64,000 bases of DNA. Origin: Echiichthys vipera (lineage: Eukaryota; Chordata; Actinopteri; Perciformes; Trachinidae). The stretch lies in the NCBI GenBank assembly GCA_963691815.1, contig OY829652.1, forward strand, positions 18,075,986 to 18,139,985, given 5' to 3'. Below are positions 52,715 to 64,000 of the stretch, piece after piece. Position 1 is the first letter of the stretch. Each line of letters begins with the position of its first letter. Under the pieces are notes generated by a model. The model did not search any database and was not told where the DNA came from. It was given only the letters and a program-made list of their open reading frames with translations. The translations under genes and the position numbers were made by a program.

Positions 52715-53062
52715 TATCCGACCAAATGTCCTCCCTTCTGAACCTGAGTTATGGTGTTGAATAATGGAAAAATAATGTTTTCGTCAGACATTATGATATC
52801 ACAGAGAAGTTGACCTTTGGATATAAAATGTCTCAAATTAGCATGGAACGTCCTGACAAAAATGCAGTGACCTTGACCATTGACTTCCAAAGTCTAATAA
52901 GATCATCCATGAGTCCAAGTGGACATTTGTGCCAAATTTGAAGAAAATTCCTCCAACGGCTTGTGAGATATCGACAGACACACAGATGGTTGGACGAACA
53001 ACATGAGAACATGAAAACTAATGTGGAAAGAGCCGTGATACACAGAGGCACAACCCCTCTAA
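52715..53062 (-). mobile_element. Abundant teleost interspersed repeat, class uncertain
   Basis: Sequence such as GAGTCCAAGTGGACATTTGT, GCCAAATTTGAAGAAAATTCC and CTTGTGAGATATCGACAGAC belongs to a repeat I recognise from many percomorph genomes. It is known for TTGACCTTTGACC-type blocks and a string of GGACGGACGG, here reduced to GATGGTTGGACGAACAAC. The copy is old and incomplete. The strand is a guess. I do not know its class for certain. Confidence 0.5.
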
Positions 53063-55327
53063 AAATTGCAAACTGTAAATGTAGGGTGTTCAAGGCTAGT
53101 GAGCTTTAAATGTAAAACAGGGAAGCACTGAACAAGAACAAGTGAGCTTAGTCTTTCTCTAAAGTAAAGTTAGATAAATTAAGTGGATAAAGTCACTTTA
53201 TAAACTTAAACAAGTCAAAGTTTATCTTTATATAACCAGCCCCAGTTTATCTTTAAACAGTAAAGCAGGTCTTCAAACTATAAAGGTTTGTCCGGTGGTT
53301 ACTTGTCAAATCTGACAGCTGAGAGGTAAAAGGTTTGATTTCACAGTTAATATCAATCATCAACCATGAGCAAGACATTGGAGCTGCTTTCTGCTTACTC
53401 AGTCAAAAGAGGAAAGCGTCCTCTAGATATCACCCAAATTCCAACAAACATGGACTTATTCCTTTCTCCATTTCATTAGTATACAACATTGCACCTGTCA
53501 CCATTACTGTAAAACCAAGTATTTCGGTAATGTTATTTGGATCAGAGGAATTTTTTTGTATTTATATTATAACAAAACAATGGTTTAATCACATAATCTT
53601 GAAATACATTCTAGCTAAAATAAAACACTATTGGTATTATATAAGCATTATTACCACCAACCATGTTACACTGCTTTAGTCATTAGCACTTCTCCAATTT
53701 TAATTATGTTAAGCTTAAACTTTAATACAAATTACTACAGTACATTTTATTAGAATTTTTGAACAAACTTATCTAATTCTTCCTGAGCAGTTTTATCCTG
53801 TTTTTCAAGTGTAGCATCTTCAATCTACGTAAATCTTGCTATAACTTAACTGTAGTTACATAAAAAGAGATTGCATTTGTTGATGTACAGTACGTTTAAA
53901 CAGCACTTCACTTTGCAGCCCCATTTCCATGTCTACGACTGAGGAATGTTTTGGTAATATCGCTTTAAGAAAAGGCTGAGCCTACAGCTGTGAGAGCTCT
54001 CTGCTTTGTTGCTTCTCTTATTTCTACTTTCAAACTTTATTTTCAGCCCCTGCAAAGATTTTCAGAGCCGCTCTCTGGACGTTGGCAGGCAATTTCACCA
54101 GCAGCCAAACTTCCCAGCATGCCTTTCGGCTGGGCTGGCTTTGTTCACAAAGTTAACTGTGAAGTTGCTCTGCTCAACATGAGATACAGCACAGACCCTA
54201 CTTTGCTTTTACCCGTGCAGAATTACATGAGAAACCTAATATACCACCAGAGGAATTACTTTTTCATATGCATACTGTGTAAACAATGCATAATTTTGCA
54301 AGTCTTTCATTATACCAGTGTTGAAATTTCTTTCAGGGAATCTTTTACATCTTTTGATGTATGACTATAATTTGAAAGCTGTGGTTGAAAAACCTAACCA
54401 ACTTCCAAACAGTGGTTATTACTGACATATTATGTTTTATATCAAATGTTTTCTTTCATCATCTCTCCAAATACTTGAATTAAACCACTGGAATTAAAGA
54501 CATGTCTTCAATCACAATGCTCTCAATCCACTTTCTGAAACAGATGCATCATCAAAGCTGCTCAATAGCTCAAAATGGGACCTATGATGCAAAACTAAAT
54601 TACATTTAATCCCAACACCATGAAAACTCTTTGCTCCAAAGTGGATAGTACATGTCGACTGGATGACATGCAAGGGACAGTACATGCTGCCTGCAGCATC
54701 TGGTGGACACCTGTAAGACTGCAAGTCACTGGAGTGAATAAGAGAGGCCTTTGTGATTCTGCTAAGTCACCAAAAACCCGGGCCAGAGTATACTGACCCT
54801 CAGTGCTCCAGCCAGTTCCACAACCTTCAGCATAGCAGCCATGAGGAATATTTAATCTGAGCATTCAATCACAAAATCAAAGGCAACATAAATAACAATG
54901 AACAATTTGCGTATGGTAATAAAAATATCAACACCAATCTGGTCAGCCAGACAAGATGTCTGTGGGGTGGCCAGCAAATCAAGTTCTTTCAACATTTTTC
55001 GGTCATTTCAAAGGTCACTGACACAGCAAGAACCAGAGAAATTTCAAACTTTCTGACAATAAAAGTATTATCACCAGAACTCCTTCTGTAAGTTACACAG
55101 GTCTTATAAACAGTCAACCATCTCACATGGAAGGTTAGACATCTTAATTAGCAGTTTGTAATGTAGAACTTATGTAAAAAGTGGACAAAATTAAATTAAC
55201 ATCTGTGAAATATAATCCAGTCAGAATATCTCTGCAATAACTTCTACCCTTGTGAAACACAACCTATAATTTGTATTGATATTTTTTAATTTGATGTAAT
55301 ATTATCATTATCATTAGTCTTCTTTGT
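53063..55327. other. Unique DNA, no gene recognised
   Basis: Only the ZNF143-like motif stands out. Confidence 0.35.
54105..54126 (+). promoter_or_regulatory. ZNF143/THAP11-like motif
   Basis: AAACTTCCCAGCATGCCTTT resembles the vertebrate SBS element ACTACAATTCCCAGCATGCC used by ZNF143 and THAP11. A single motif, with the 5' half imperfect, and no transcript seen next to it. Confidence 0.3.
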
Positions 55328-55335
55328 ATTGGAAC

Positions 55336-56274
55336 TAAGGTTGTCACGATACTAGAATTTCAAAGTCGATATCGATACACAGGAAAATACTCAATACCAT
55401 TTTCGATTCCAGGGGGAGAAAATGAAGAAGAAAATGAAGGGTGAATTTTTAAAATAAAGATTACAACTATACAAACAACATCAATAACAACACTGTTGAA
55501 AGTTTGTCTGAGGAAAAGTGAAAATAAAAAAGAAAACACGACTGTAGGGTGTATAAATGACAAATATGGTCAAATTATCGTATTGCTTTATTGTGTTGTA
55601 TAGCTGTATAGAGATAAACAAAATTTCCTGTTCATCATCTATGTTTCTGGTGACTTGGCACCATATTTTCTCAGCTGATAAATAGAGTTGGTAGAGCAGC
55701 TGCCACTGTTTCTGTCTCGTTGCTGGTTGACTTTTCAGACACACATAATTGTGTCATCAAGACAGATTATTAGTTAGCTGCTTCGCTCTGCTGTTAGCGT
55801 TACTGTTTATTATTAGTTTAATAATAACTTAACAGTCGTAACTGTTTAAAACTTCAATGTTGTCAAAACAGGAACTTTATTGACTCTAAATCCACCATAA
55901 AGACTGGGGTGACGGTCTTTAAGACACTTTGCCAGCTTTGTTATGCTACTTGTTTACATCATAAGCCTTTTGTCAGCCTCGTATGCTAAATAGTTCCAAA
56001 CGACACTTTGCTTTGTTTATTTTCTACTACAACCTCAAGCGGCAGCATTAGCTGTGTTCAGTCAGCTCAGTGTTGTTAACTTGATGAACCAGCGTTCATG
56101 TGCTCAGAGTGACGAGCTTTAACTTCTGTTTTGTTTTGTCTGCAGCAGTGCTGGGTAATGTTACGCATTAACTGGAGGAGGTGGAGGCGGCACTGTCGAC
56201 GGCAAAAGTATCGATCCGATAGTAAGTATCTAATTCAATACCAATTTTTAGTATCCATTTTTTTGTCAACCCTA
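55336..56274. mobile_element. hAT-type non-autonomous element (939 bp) with perfect 8-bp TSD
   Basis: Terminal inverted repeats are TAAGGTTGTCA (left) and TAGGGTTGACA (right, reversed). Both are flanked by the identical 8 bp ATTGGAAC (55328-55335 and 56275-56282), which fixes the limits and the hAT class. Subterminal sequence at both ends carries ATACTAGAATTT/ATACTAAAAATT and ATCGATAC-type motifs. No frame longer than about 90 codons is present and none resembles a transposase. Confidence 0.8.
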
Positions 56275-56301
56275 ATTGGAACTATGTTAAACTGTATAAT
56301 C

Positions 56302-56302
<1 letters not shown>

Positions 56303-56337
<35 letters not shown>

Positions 56338-56365
56338 TATTATTATTATTATTATTATTATAATA
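56303..56365. repeat. Palindromic (TAA)n-(TTA)n repeat
   Basis: About ten AAT units (56304-56334) turn into about nine TTA units (56335-56361), giving a near-perfect inverted repeat. It begins 20 bp beyond the target duplication of the hAT-type element at 55336-56274. Confidence 0.9.
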
Positions 56366-56474
56366 ACAAAAATTAATAAGCTCTTTGACATACTCAAAAA
56401 AAATGTACCTTACAAAAACTATTATTTATGCATGTTATTATTGTAATGGCCTTCTGTACATATGAAGTACTCAC

Positions 56475-56516
56475 AATAACTGCTTCAGGGCCTTTGTTTT
56501 CTCTTCAATCATGAAT
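56475..56516 (-). ncRNA. Possible 42-nt minus-strand exon
   Basis: A pyrimidine-rich acceptor (GTTTCTTTCTG then TTTACACTGCAG) precedes ATTCATGATTGAAGAG, and the segment ends AGCAGTTATT before the donor GTGAGTAC. One frame reads FMIEEKTKALKQLL, which looks protein-like, but no adjoining coding exon was found and I do not recognise it. It is 200 bp from the hAT-type element at 55336-56274. It could be a host-RNA exon, an exon of another minus-strand gene, or chance. Confidence 0.3.
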
Positions 56517-56519
56517 CTG

Positions 56520-59500
56520 CAGTGTAAACAGAAAGAAACACCATTGTCAGCATCTGTGAAAAAATATAAAATTGTGTTTGATGACAAAATCTTAAGCTAT
56601 TAAAGACAAAGAAATTGGTTCAACATGTGTTTTAGCTCAAGCACTTCAGACTCCAGTGCGAGCCGGGAGCTCCTTCATTTATGAGAGCTAATCACTAGAA
56701 GTGAACCAGATCACAAAGGGACAGTCACTGACACCAGGGCAATTACGGTGTACAGGTCTAATCCCTTACACAGCACTTAAGACAATTTTAAAGGCCACCG
56801 GGGCACACTGCAGAGCTCTCTTAACTGTTAGGGTGCAGTTTGGTCCATTTTACAGCCACTGGGGCACATGCCTGATTGTTAAGACCAGGGAAAGTAATCC
56901 CTGGAGTCAGGCCACTAAACCTGCTCTGTCCCTGTAACCATGGCAGCAGACAGGTAGTGTCTGGGTCACAGGGCAAACATGGCAAGGCTTCAGCACTGGC
57001 CACTGGGTTAATAAAAAACTAGCTTGGTGTGAACACACACATGCGGGTAAACGCATGTGTGCATTCAAGCAAATGTGAATGTTCATGCATGCACATAAAC
57101 ACACACTTAAAAAAATGCACACACAAATACAGGTTCAGGTGAAAGTTGACCTGAGAACTGATACTACCACAGAGTGGTACTGGATTTCAGTTAAGCAACA
57201 GTGGCAATGGATATTCAAGATGGCTAAAACACAATAACTATGTATTAACACAAGGAATTACAGTGAATGGTGAATAGGGTCCAGCAATTTTTTTTAAATA
57301 CTAAATTTAAAACATTTTGGAAGTAATTCATTACTTTTTTAATTTACACTTAGGCTCATACATATATTTATACATCAACAGAGGGGTCGATGGATGGAAG
57401 ATATAAGCCACCTAAAAGCTGACTTTTCATTCACAGGATGGTTTTTGCCTCCAGAGCAGTCTACATGTCTCAGGATTTTAAAAAAATATTATGGTAAAAA
57501 TCCATCTCAAAGAATAGAGAATACTGCTATCCCAGATCATTTGAAAGAATGGTAGTTGTTATTATTCTTCTTCACAAAATGTCCAAACGATGGTCTGGTG
57601 TATCTTGCCCTTTTGAAAGAAACACATGATCTCCCCTGGCCTTTTCTCCATTTACCAGCTTTCCCTCTCTCTTTTCAGTTGCTATGAGACACTCCAGCTG
57701 AAGCCAAGGCTTCCACAATTCATTACTGGAGGAACAAAAGCCAAAGCACTGGACAAAGCAGGGCAGACCAACTCAAACCAGCTCCCACTTAACACACACA
57801 TCACACCTCTCAGTGTTCTGCTGACATACAAATGGCTAGTTCAAGATCTCTTCTTTTTCCCTTTTTTATTTATGTTTTACAATACCAGAGAGGTAGATGA
57901 AGAAAATGCTCAAGATACGCAGTAAGAAGTCAACAGGATGAAGATTTGCCACATTTAGAGATGGTTGACATTTACTACATCCTTCACAAGACATGATCAA
58001 AAACATTTTGAAAGGACTGCTGGCAATTAAGTATTTCATTATGATAGAAAAATAATGTTCAACATGTGTTTCTTGGTGCTCACAAATTTTTCAGGATTCT
58101 TTATTTTTTTTTTTGCCAAAGTCTGAATAGGCTACAATGCACCATCAGCGCAACATCACCTGTCTCTGGCTTTCCATCAGCTCTGCCTAACCAAATCATG
58201 AAATATCTCTTTTCCCTCCAACCAATCAGATCTCAATCTCTGGCTGTTCTCATGCAAAGAAAGAGAGGGGAAGGCCAATGAGAAATGGCCCTCCTCCTTC
58301 CCCTTGTATCCTACACACACGACAATCACCGTCTGAGAAATGCCAACGAACGGCAATCAGTCACTGTAATTAGGCTGGCTGCCATTACCAAGCCTTCATA
58401 ATTCAGGCTGGAGCTGGAGGACATACTGTAGGTAGTGAGAGCCCAGCTGCAGGCTGCCAGAGCCCACCCCTGTCTCACCCAAACCTCAACACAGGCCATT
58501 CCCTCTCCCTCTGATGGGGGTGGGGGGACCGGCAGAATTATTAGGGGGGCTGGCTGGCCGAAAATCTGCCCCCCCCCCCCCCCCCCCCTCTCCCTCCCTT
58601 CTTCCTTGTCGACATCCCAAAACCGCTCCTACTTACACTTTATTTTGCGCTGCACTGCAGAGTTTTGTTCTACAAACTGCATGGACGCAATAGCAGAAAC
58701 CTTGTACTGAGAAAATGGATTTCAAAGAGAGGAAGAATCGTAATCTAAACACATTAAGTTCCTCTATAAAAAAGTGGCCTAGTGTCATTTTCCCCATTCA
58801 ATTTTATTTGAAGGAGCTAAGCCTGCAGTTGGGTATTGTTCGAGCTGTTTCTAGGTGTAGGGAACACTGGATTTACAGTGCAGACATGGCCCGGTCTTCT
58901 CTCTGTGGAATTCATGGCTAAACAGGAAGCTATGGCAGTATTCTGCAGATATTTATTTTATTTGCTTAAAGGCCGCGGTTGACTTAGAAACTGGCTTTGC
59001 CTGTTGTAAAGGACCTGAAGTTTTCTTGGCAGCGAATTGAAGAACTGCAAGTTCAGCCAAAATAGACAATAAAGCAGAATGGAGAAACATGCCAAATTGC
59101 TGGGGCAATTCATTCTAGAGGCTCATTTTTTCCAAAATGATTCACACTGGAAAGAAAAGCATTTCCCTGTCCTTAGATGAACTTAGTGTGCTCTCTGTCT
59201 GCGTTTACAAGGAAGCAATGATGGGGGGGGACGGGGGGACGGGACGTGTGCCCTCTCAATCACACATGTACGCGTGTGAGCGGACACATACATGACCACA
59301 CAGCCATCATTGCAGAACTTTGCTCAATGTGGAATTACAGTAGGTCATGCACATACGAGCAGCTAAACACAGAATCACATATAAACATGCACTACTACTG
59401 TACTCTGTAATGTACAACTAACTGTTTGTACCATAACTACAGGACAAACAGTGTTTTATAGCATGAACTCGGTTTTTAGTGCAGCAGCAATAGCACAGTT

Positions 59501-59621
59501 GAGGAATGAGGGAGGACTACAGGCAAGTTTTGCATCAGTCAGCAGTGTCCTGAGGCTGGTTTATTGGCTTGTCTGACTCTGCTGCCTGACGGTGTTCACC
59601 TGTTCCTTCTTCCCACTGCAG
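56520..59621. other. Unique DNA, no gene recognised
   Basis: A run of about 20 C at 58568-58588 is the only marked feature. Confidence 0.35.
59223..59243 (+). other. Short G-quadruplex candidate
   Basis: Runs of eight, six and three G separated by AC; the long first run can supply two tetrad tracts. Confidence 0.5.
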
Positions 59622-59744
59622 GATGACATTCAACAGCCTGCTGCAGCACCCAAAGAACAGGAAGCTCAAATTTATTCATCATTAATAAATCATCTTTTTT
59701 ATAACACCCACAAAGACTGCCTTCAAAAAGTAGATGTTATAAAG
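59622..59744 (+). other. Possible plus-strand terminal coding exon, unidentified
   Basis: A very good acceptor (CACCTGTTCCTTCTTCCCACTGCAG, read here as CCTGTTCCTTC then TTCCCACTGCAG) precedes an open frame. It begins DDIQQPAAAPKEQEAQIYSS and continues about 20 residues to TAA near 59744. AATAAA signals follow within about 60 bp (around 59777 and 59793). No upstream plus-strand coding exon was identified and the peptide is not recognised. It may be the last exon of a small or non-coding RNA, or chance. Confidence 0.25.
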
Positions 59745-59799
59745 TAATAATACACTGAAATGATTACATACATATCAATAAATGTCATAAAATAATAAA

Positions 59800-60360
59800 A
59801 TCGGTTTACAACCAAAAATACAAAATGGGCATAAAAACAAATGCAGCCATCTTCTCTATTTCACTATCAGATAATATCTCAAGTTTGTGATGGAGAAGTA
59901 GGCTCACTTTGTAAATATCCACTCATTAAGTCTCACAGTAAAATTAGATATTGCTCTAAGCAAACATTAAGCATTGGGTTACACAGAAAAGATAAAAGCC
60001 TTTTGTATGGCTTTGCCAGGAGCTTTTATGCACTCATAACTATGCTGCTACTAATGACAGTAAATATTTGTGCAGCTGCTTCGCCGTACATCAGTGATAT
60101 GCAACAGATAAAATATTAGATCAAAAGAATTATCAGTGAAAAAGGAGGAGATCAAGGGCAGAGTACAAGCATTCACCACAATCTCTTGCATAAGAATGAT
60201 AATGTTGCTAGTAATTCTGACCATGCATATTAGATTATGCTCAAAAATATTTAATAGCAGCTGTTATATAATTAATGATTCACCTAATGTTCATCCTCCA
60301 CACAACTGCTGAGCTCTACAAGCAATTAAGAAGTGCAAAACAGAATGCAGCAGCATTAAG

Positions 60361-60412
<52 letters not shown>

Positions 60413-62062
60413 CTGGACAGAGGCATGAATGTGTTTGAAAGACGGTAGGGAGGTTGGAAGTGAGAATAAGCAGGCTGTGTCATATAATATAACCACTAAT
60501 GTTGTTGCAGAAAACAGGAAATCCTTGATTTACACAAAATGTAGTAAATACATAAAGATCTGGACAGAAATCTGTCAAATCCCTTCAGAATCACAAGTTA
60601 AGTGACTAATTTAAATGGTAACATCGATAGTGAGCATTTTAACAACTGCTAAAATTGTGTTTGGCAACAAGGGTTCCATACAAGTGTATGACACAAAGCA
60701 GAAGTTTATTTCAACTTTTTAAAAGAAGGTTTCCTAAATGTTGTTCCAGACATTGCTATTCTGCAACTGTAAATACAGAGAAGCAGGGGGGGGGGGGGGT
60801 GGGGGGTAAGCTCAGAAAATGTCCCTCTGAGGAACAACAAGGGCTTCAATGTCATCATTATCAGTTCTAATGTGTAGGAAAATAGGACTCAAACGCAGTA
60901 AGGTTAGAGCAATCATCAGCGACCGGTATAAATATAACATCTACTAGAGAACCACAGAAATAGGCAAAATAACATCTGATACAGAAAGATTCAAGCTGCA
61001 AGAAGTTGCAGTTTTATTTTATAGCTCCACAACTCATGTTTGAGTCAAGTTTACTCGTACCTCCCTGTAAATATAGCCTACATAATGAACTTTCTTTTAT
61101 TGTACCAACTGATCCACACTAGATATTGCATCTTGCGCTACTGAAGTGTTACCAGAACACACATTAAAGTAACTTTTATGTGTACTGTGCGCTTTATTTT
61201 GACAATTATTACCTTGATGTTTTGTGTTTTCAATAATGTCTTATTGGGTGCTCTTCCTCTATAAATCTGACCCAACAGTCTCATTTAAATTCAATAAATT
61301 ATATTTCTGTCGAGTCTTTGGCCCAGACCTCTCAGAGGGAGTTTTAAACTTTTAAAGCTGCACCTCTGCCTCACGTCTTTATGCTGCATGAAAATTCTGC
61401 TAAACTAATATACTAAACTACTTGCCTGTCTCCTTTACACTGAAGCGTTGCTTGTCATATTTTCCACTATCACAGCAAAAGTGCATCTCTATTTCAGGAT
61501 TTTAACCAAATTTGTGCTGCATGGATTTTATCCCTCTGTGCATTAATTTTGATGATGTTTGCTCACCAGCTGCTTAAATTCACCGGACAGTAACACTGTT
61601 CAGTATGAGACATGACCCCTACCAACATGAGGCACTGTGTAGAAATACAGAAATACACTAAAAAGAGAAGAGGACAACATGAATAAAATATACTACAGCA
61701 TCAGTACGAAACAGCTTAAAATACTAGTATGAAATTATAAAACCCCACATAATAGATAAATATAAAAATATATAAATACTAGTATTATAATCTAGATTAT
61801 TTCCAGAGATACACGTTGGGCTTTTATTTAAAAGTAATTCGACACTAGAAAAAAACTACCAAGACAAAGTCAAAGTTAACTCACTAAAGTACAAGTAGAA
61901 TTTTAATGCATTTTCCAAAGACAGGTGCTATTGTGCAATACATATTTAAGCCTATATCATATACATATAGTTCTTTTTTTTTTTCTTTAATATTTTCAGA
62001 TTAAGCCACAACATGTCAAACACAGGTCGTAGGACAAAGCCGGGCGGTTGCAGTGGACTCAC
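59800..62062. other. Probable first host intron, AT-rich
   Basis: Contains the AC repeat at 60363 and a G run near 60786. Pieces resembling the short AAAGTACAAGTA-type fish repeat occur at about 61860-61910. Confidence 0.35.
60363..60410. repeat. (AC)24 microsatellite
   Basis: Pure AC repeat of 48 bp. Confidence 0.97.
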
Positions 62063-62430
62063 CATTAATACCGCACCATGTGCTAGCTGCTTGTCAGCTG
62101 CAAGTCTCCTCCTAGCGCGTCCGCAGTGCAACAGGCATGAGTGGAAACCGAGAAAAAAAGCGACATATTAAGGCATTCTCTCCGGCTGCAGCTGCTGCTT
62201 GTTCTTTTGGTGCTTCAGGAGGAGAGCAGTTGTGCGTGTCACCGCCGCTCTGCGTGCAATTCAAATAGCCTAGAAAGTGATCCTCAGCCGAGTTATAATC
62301 TACGAGGTGGTCCGACGACTGTCGTGAGGACAGGATTATACACATCCCGGCGAAAGCTTTTCATCTGTTTCATCCGCTGCGCAGGCTTGTCCCCAATATC
62401 AACGCACGGCTGCATGGCGAATCTGACTGT
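62063..62430 (-). promoter_or_regulatory. CpG-bearing segment with candidate first exon and promoter of the let-7 host RNA
   Basis: From about 62090 to 62420 the sequence is richer in GC and CG than its surroundings, with CG dinucleotides in runs such as CTAGCGCGTCCGC, TCACCGCCGC, GTCCGACGACTGTCG and CATCCCGGCG. Read on the minus strand it ends GCGGTATTAATG followed by the donor GTGAGTCC. That is the layout of a CpG promoter with a first exon spliced leftward, toward the let-7 cluster about 41 kb away. No TATA box was found, as is usual for such promoters. The transcription start is not fixed. Assignment to the let-7 host gene is inference from strand and the exons between. Confidence 0.45.
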
Positions 62431-62449
62431 GCGTAAAGGCTGGACTGCA

Positions 62450-64000
62450 AGTTGTCATCACAGCCAGCAGAGGTTTTTGACTAGTAAAGTTTGGTAATAG
62501 TTTCTGTGAAGAAGTCCTGCAGTGGCTTTTTCTGCAGGAGAACAATGGCTGCAGAGTTTGAGGTTCACAGTCACGGTGCCTGCACATTGCGTGGCATAAG
62601 CAATCATTTGGCCTACATTCTGGCTGCAGGACGAATGAAAGTTATTGTTTGATGCCAGATGAATGATCAAGTGAAGCAGTTAGGAACTGACCTACAGGGC
62701 ATCTTAGGAGCAGTTTTGTAGAATATTCTCTGTGAGGTGGGAGTGAAGTTCATTTACTTGACATTTAGGGATTACATATTGTCATTATCATATTTGATCA
62801 ACAGGACCCACTCAAAATGTAGGGTATTTCTGTAACTTCGGAAATGTTCATCTTGGCCAGGACTATATCTTAACACATGCTTTAAATGATTGGACTACAT
62901 TGGTTTGGTTAAGAGAAATGAAAAAGTCATAAAGGTAAAGTTGTAAAACAAAAGTTTTTGGTAATAGAAAATCACCTCATGAACTAATGCACTTTGGTAA
63001 AGGATTACTGATTTCCAAACACTGCACTTCAATGAAGTGTAGACAAATAAAATATGGATTATCGTAAACACCAGTTTTCTTATTTAAACCCTTCTAATTC
63101 CCACTGTATGTGGTATGCCCTATTTTGAACATAAATAATATTTCAGAAATACTGGAATAATCTTCTTTGTCAAGCCAGTACAATCTCAGCAATCAAGCAC
63201 CAAGCATTGTCTGGTTATTGTGCACTTCAGCAGTCAAGTTTGTCACTCTGCAATCTGTCAGACAGAGCGGCCTTACGGGTGTTTTAATGGTGACTTGAGC
63301 TATCACTCAGAATAACTCTCACTGTATCTGAAATTGCACCTGTTGCATGAACTGTTCTAAAATACCAGACCCGACAGACAGTAAACACAGGCTGCACCGA
63401 CTTTATCTTGAGCACACAGCTTTTACCCAGCAACATGTTTTGCTCTAAAGCCAGGCCACTTAGTCTGCTTGATAGCATCTATTAATACGAGCACCATCTC
63501 CCACATTAAGGTGACTCATGTTTCTGTGGGGCCTCACTGAAACATATGATCATTTGTGATCAATGCACTGCAGTAGCCCAAGCAACACAAACGTGTTGAC
63601 CCCATGCAGCATAGAGACAGGGGTAATGAGATTAGCCTTGCATGATTATGACTGACTGTTGTTCGTGACGTGTCCTCTCCAGACTGTGCGTGCAAAGCTT
63701 GGGGGCTCTGCAGTTCAAGTGACAAAATCACTGCAGTTAGGAGAGCGAGGATTACTGGGCGGGGTGACTGGGTTCACAGAGCAGCAAGCTCAGGGCAAGC
63801 GTTAGGCACCATGACGTTGTGCCAAAGGAAAGGACATAAAATGTTAGGGGTTTCTCACTGTTTCCACAAAGAACCTCCTGCATCTTTTGTACATTTGGTA
63901 AGTATTATTTTATTACACTGGGATAACTCAGCTCAGATTTAAGGCCATGTTGTAAATGATATTTCAGTTTTTGCGGTACAGATTTTAAAGATTGTGTCTT
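62450..64000. other. Unique DNA upstream of the candidate host promoter
   Basis: No exon of a neighbouring gene was recognised. Confidence 0.35.

Overview
This window looks like non-coding, intergenic or intronic DNA from a ray-finned (percomorph-type teleost) fish nuclear genome. The grounds are AT-rich unique sequence, very many long (CA)n/(GT)n microsatellites, and pieces of fish repeat families: an L2/CR1-clade LINE, a tRNA-derived SINE, several hAT-type elements, and a short TTAA-flanked element carrying part of a RecQ-like helicase. No complete host protein-coding gene is visible. Almost all open frames are chance or microsatellite frames. The only long frame with recognisable protein similarity is the reverse-transcriptase tail of the LINE.

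The central find is a two-member let-7 microRNA cluster on the minus strand. A let-7a hairpin (20907-20984) is followed about 600 bp downstream by a let-7b hairpin (20225-20307). Order, spacing and sequence correspond to the vertebrate let-7a-3/let-7b cluster (human MIRLET7BHG). In human this cluster lies between WNT7B and PPARA, with PPARA downstream on the same strand. If that order holds here, ppara would lie to the left of the window and wnt7b to the right; neither is seen. Reading the minus strand for splice sites gives a plausible host-transcript skeleton. It starts in a CpG-bearing segment ending in a strong donor at 62063, with possible exons at 56475-56516 and 43494-43584. Clearer exons follow at 36229-36302, 29075-29148 and 21766-21861, then let-7a, let-7b, and an AATAAA signal at 19984-19979. 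The clearer exons carry stops when joined, as expected of a long non-coding RNA.

Region by region. 1-12 kb: LINE, hAT-like ends, a LINE tail, and an unidentified spliced open frame (6128-6370, plus). 12.1-12.8 kb: a second CpG-bearing segment with a possible minus-strand donor, a candidate promoter for the next gene downstream of let-7. 13-18 kb: remnants of abundant fish repeats and a SINE. 19.9-22 kb: the let-7 cluster and its nearest exon. 22.8-25 kb: two long CA arrays, an MITE-like repeat and a 12-bp minisatellite. 29-44 kb: host exons between microsatellites. 46.9-49.4 kb: CT array, G-rich block, a hAT-like MITE and the TTAA element. 51-56.5 kb: CA array, LINE tail, an interspersed repeat, and a 939-bp hAT-type element with a perfect 8-bp target duplication. 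56.5-64 kb: mostly unique DNA, a possible plus-strand terminal exon, and the candidate let-7 host promoter.

All exon calls rest on splice-site reading by eye and need RNA evidence. Repeat family names rest on remembered consensus features, not on a search.
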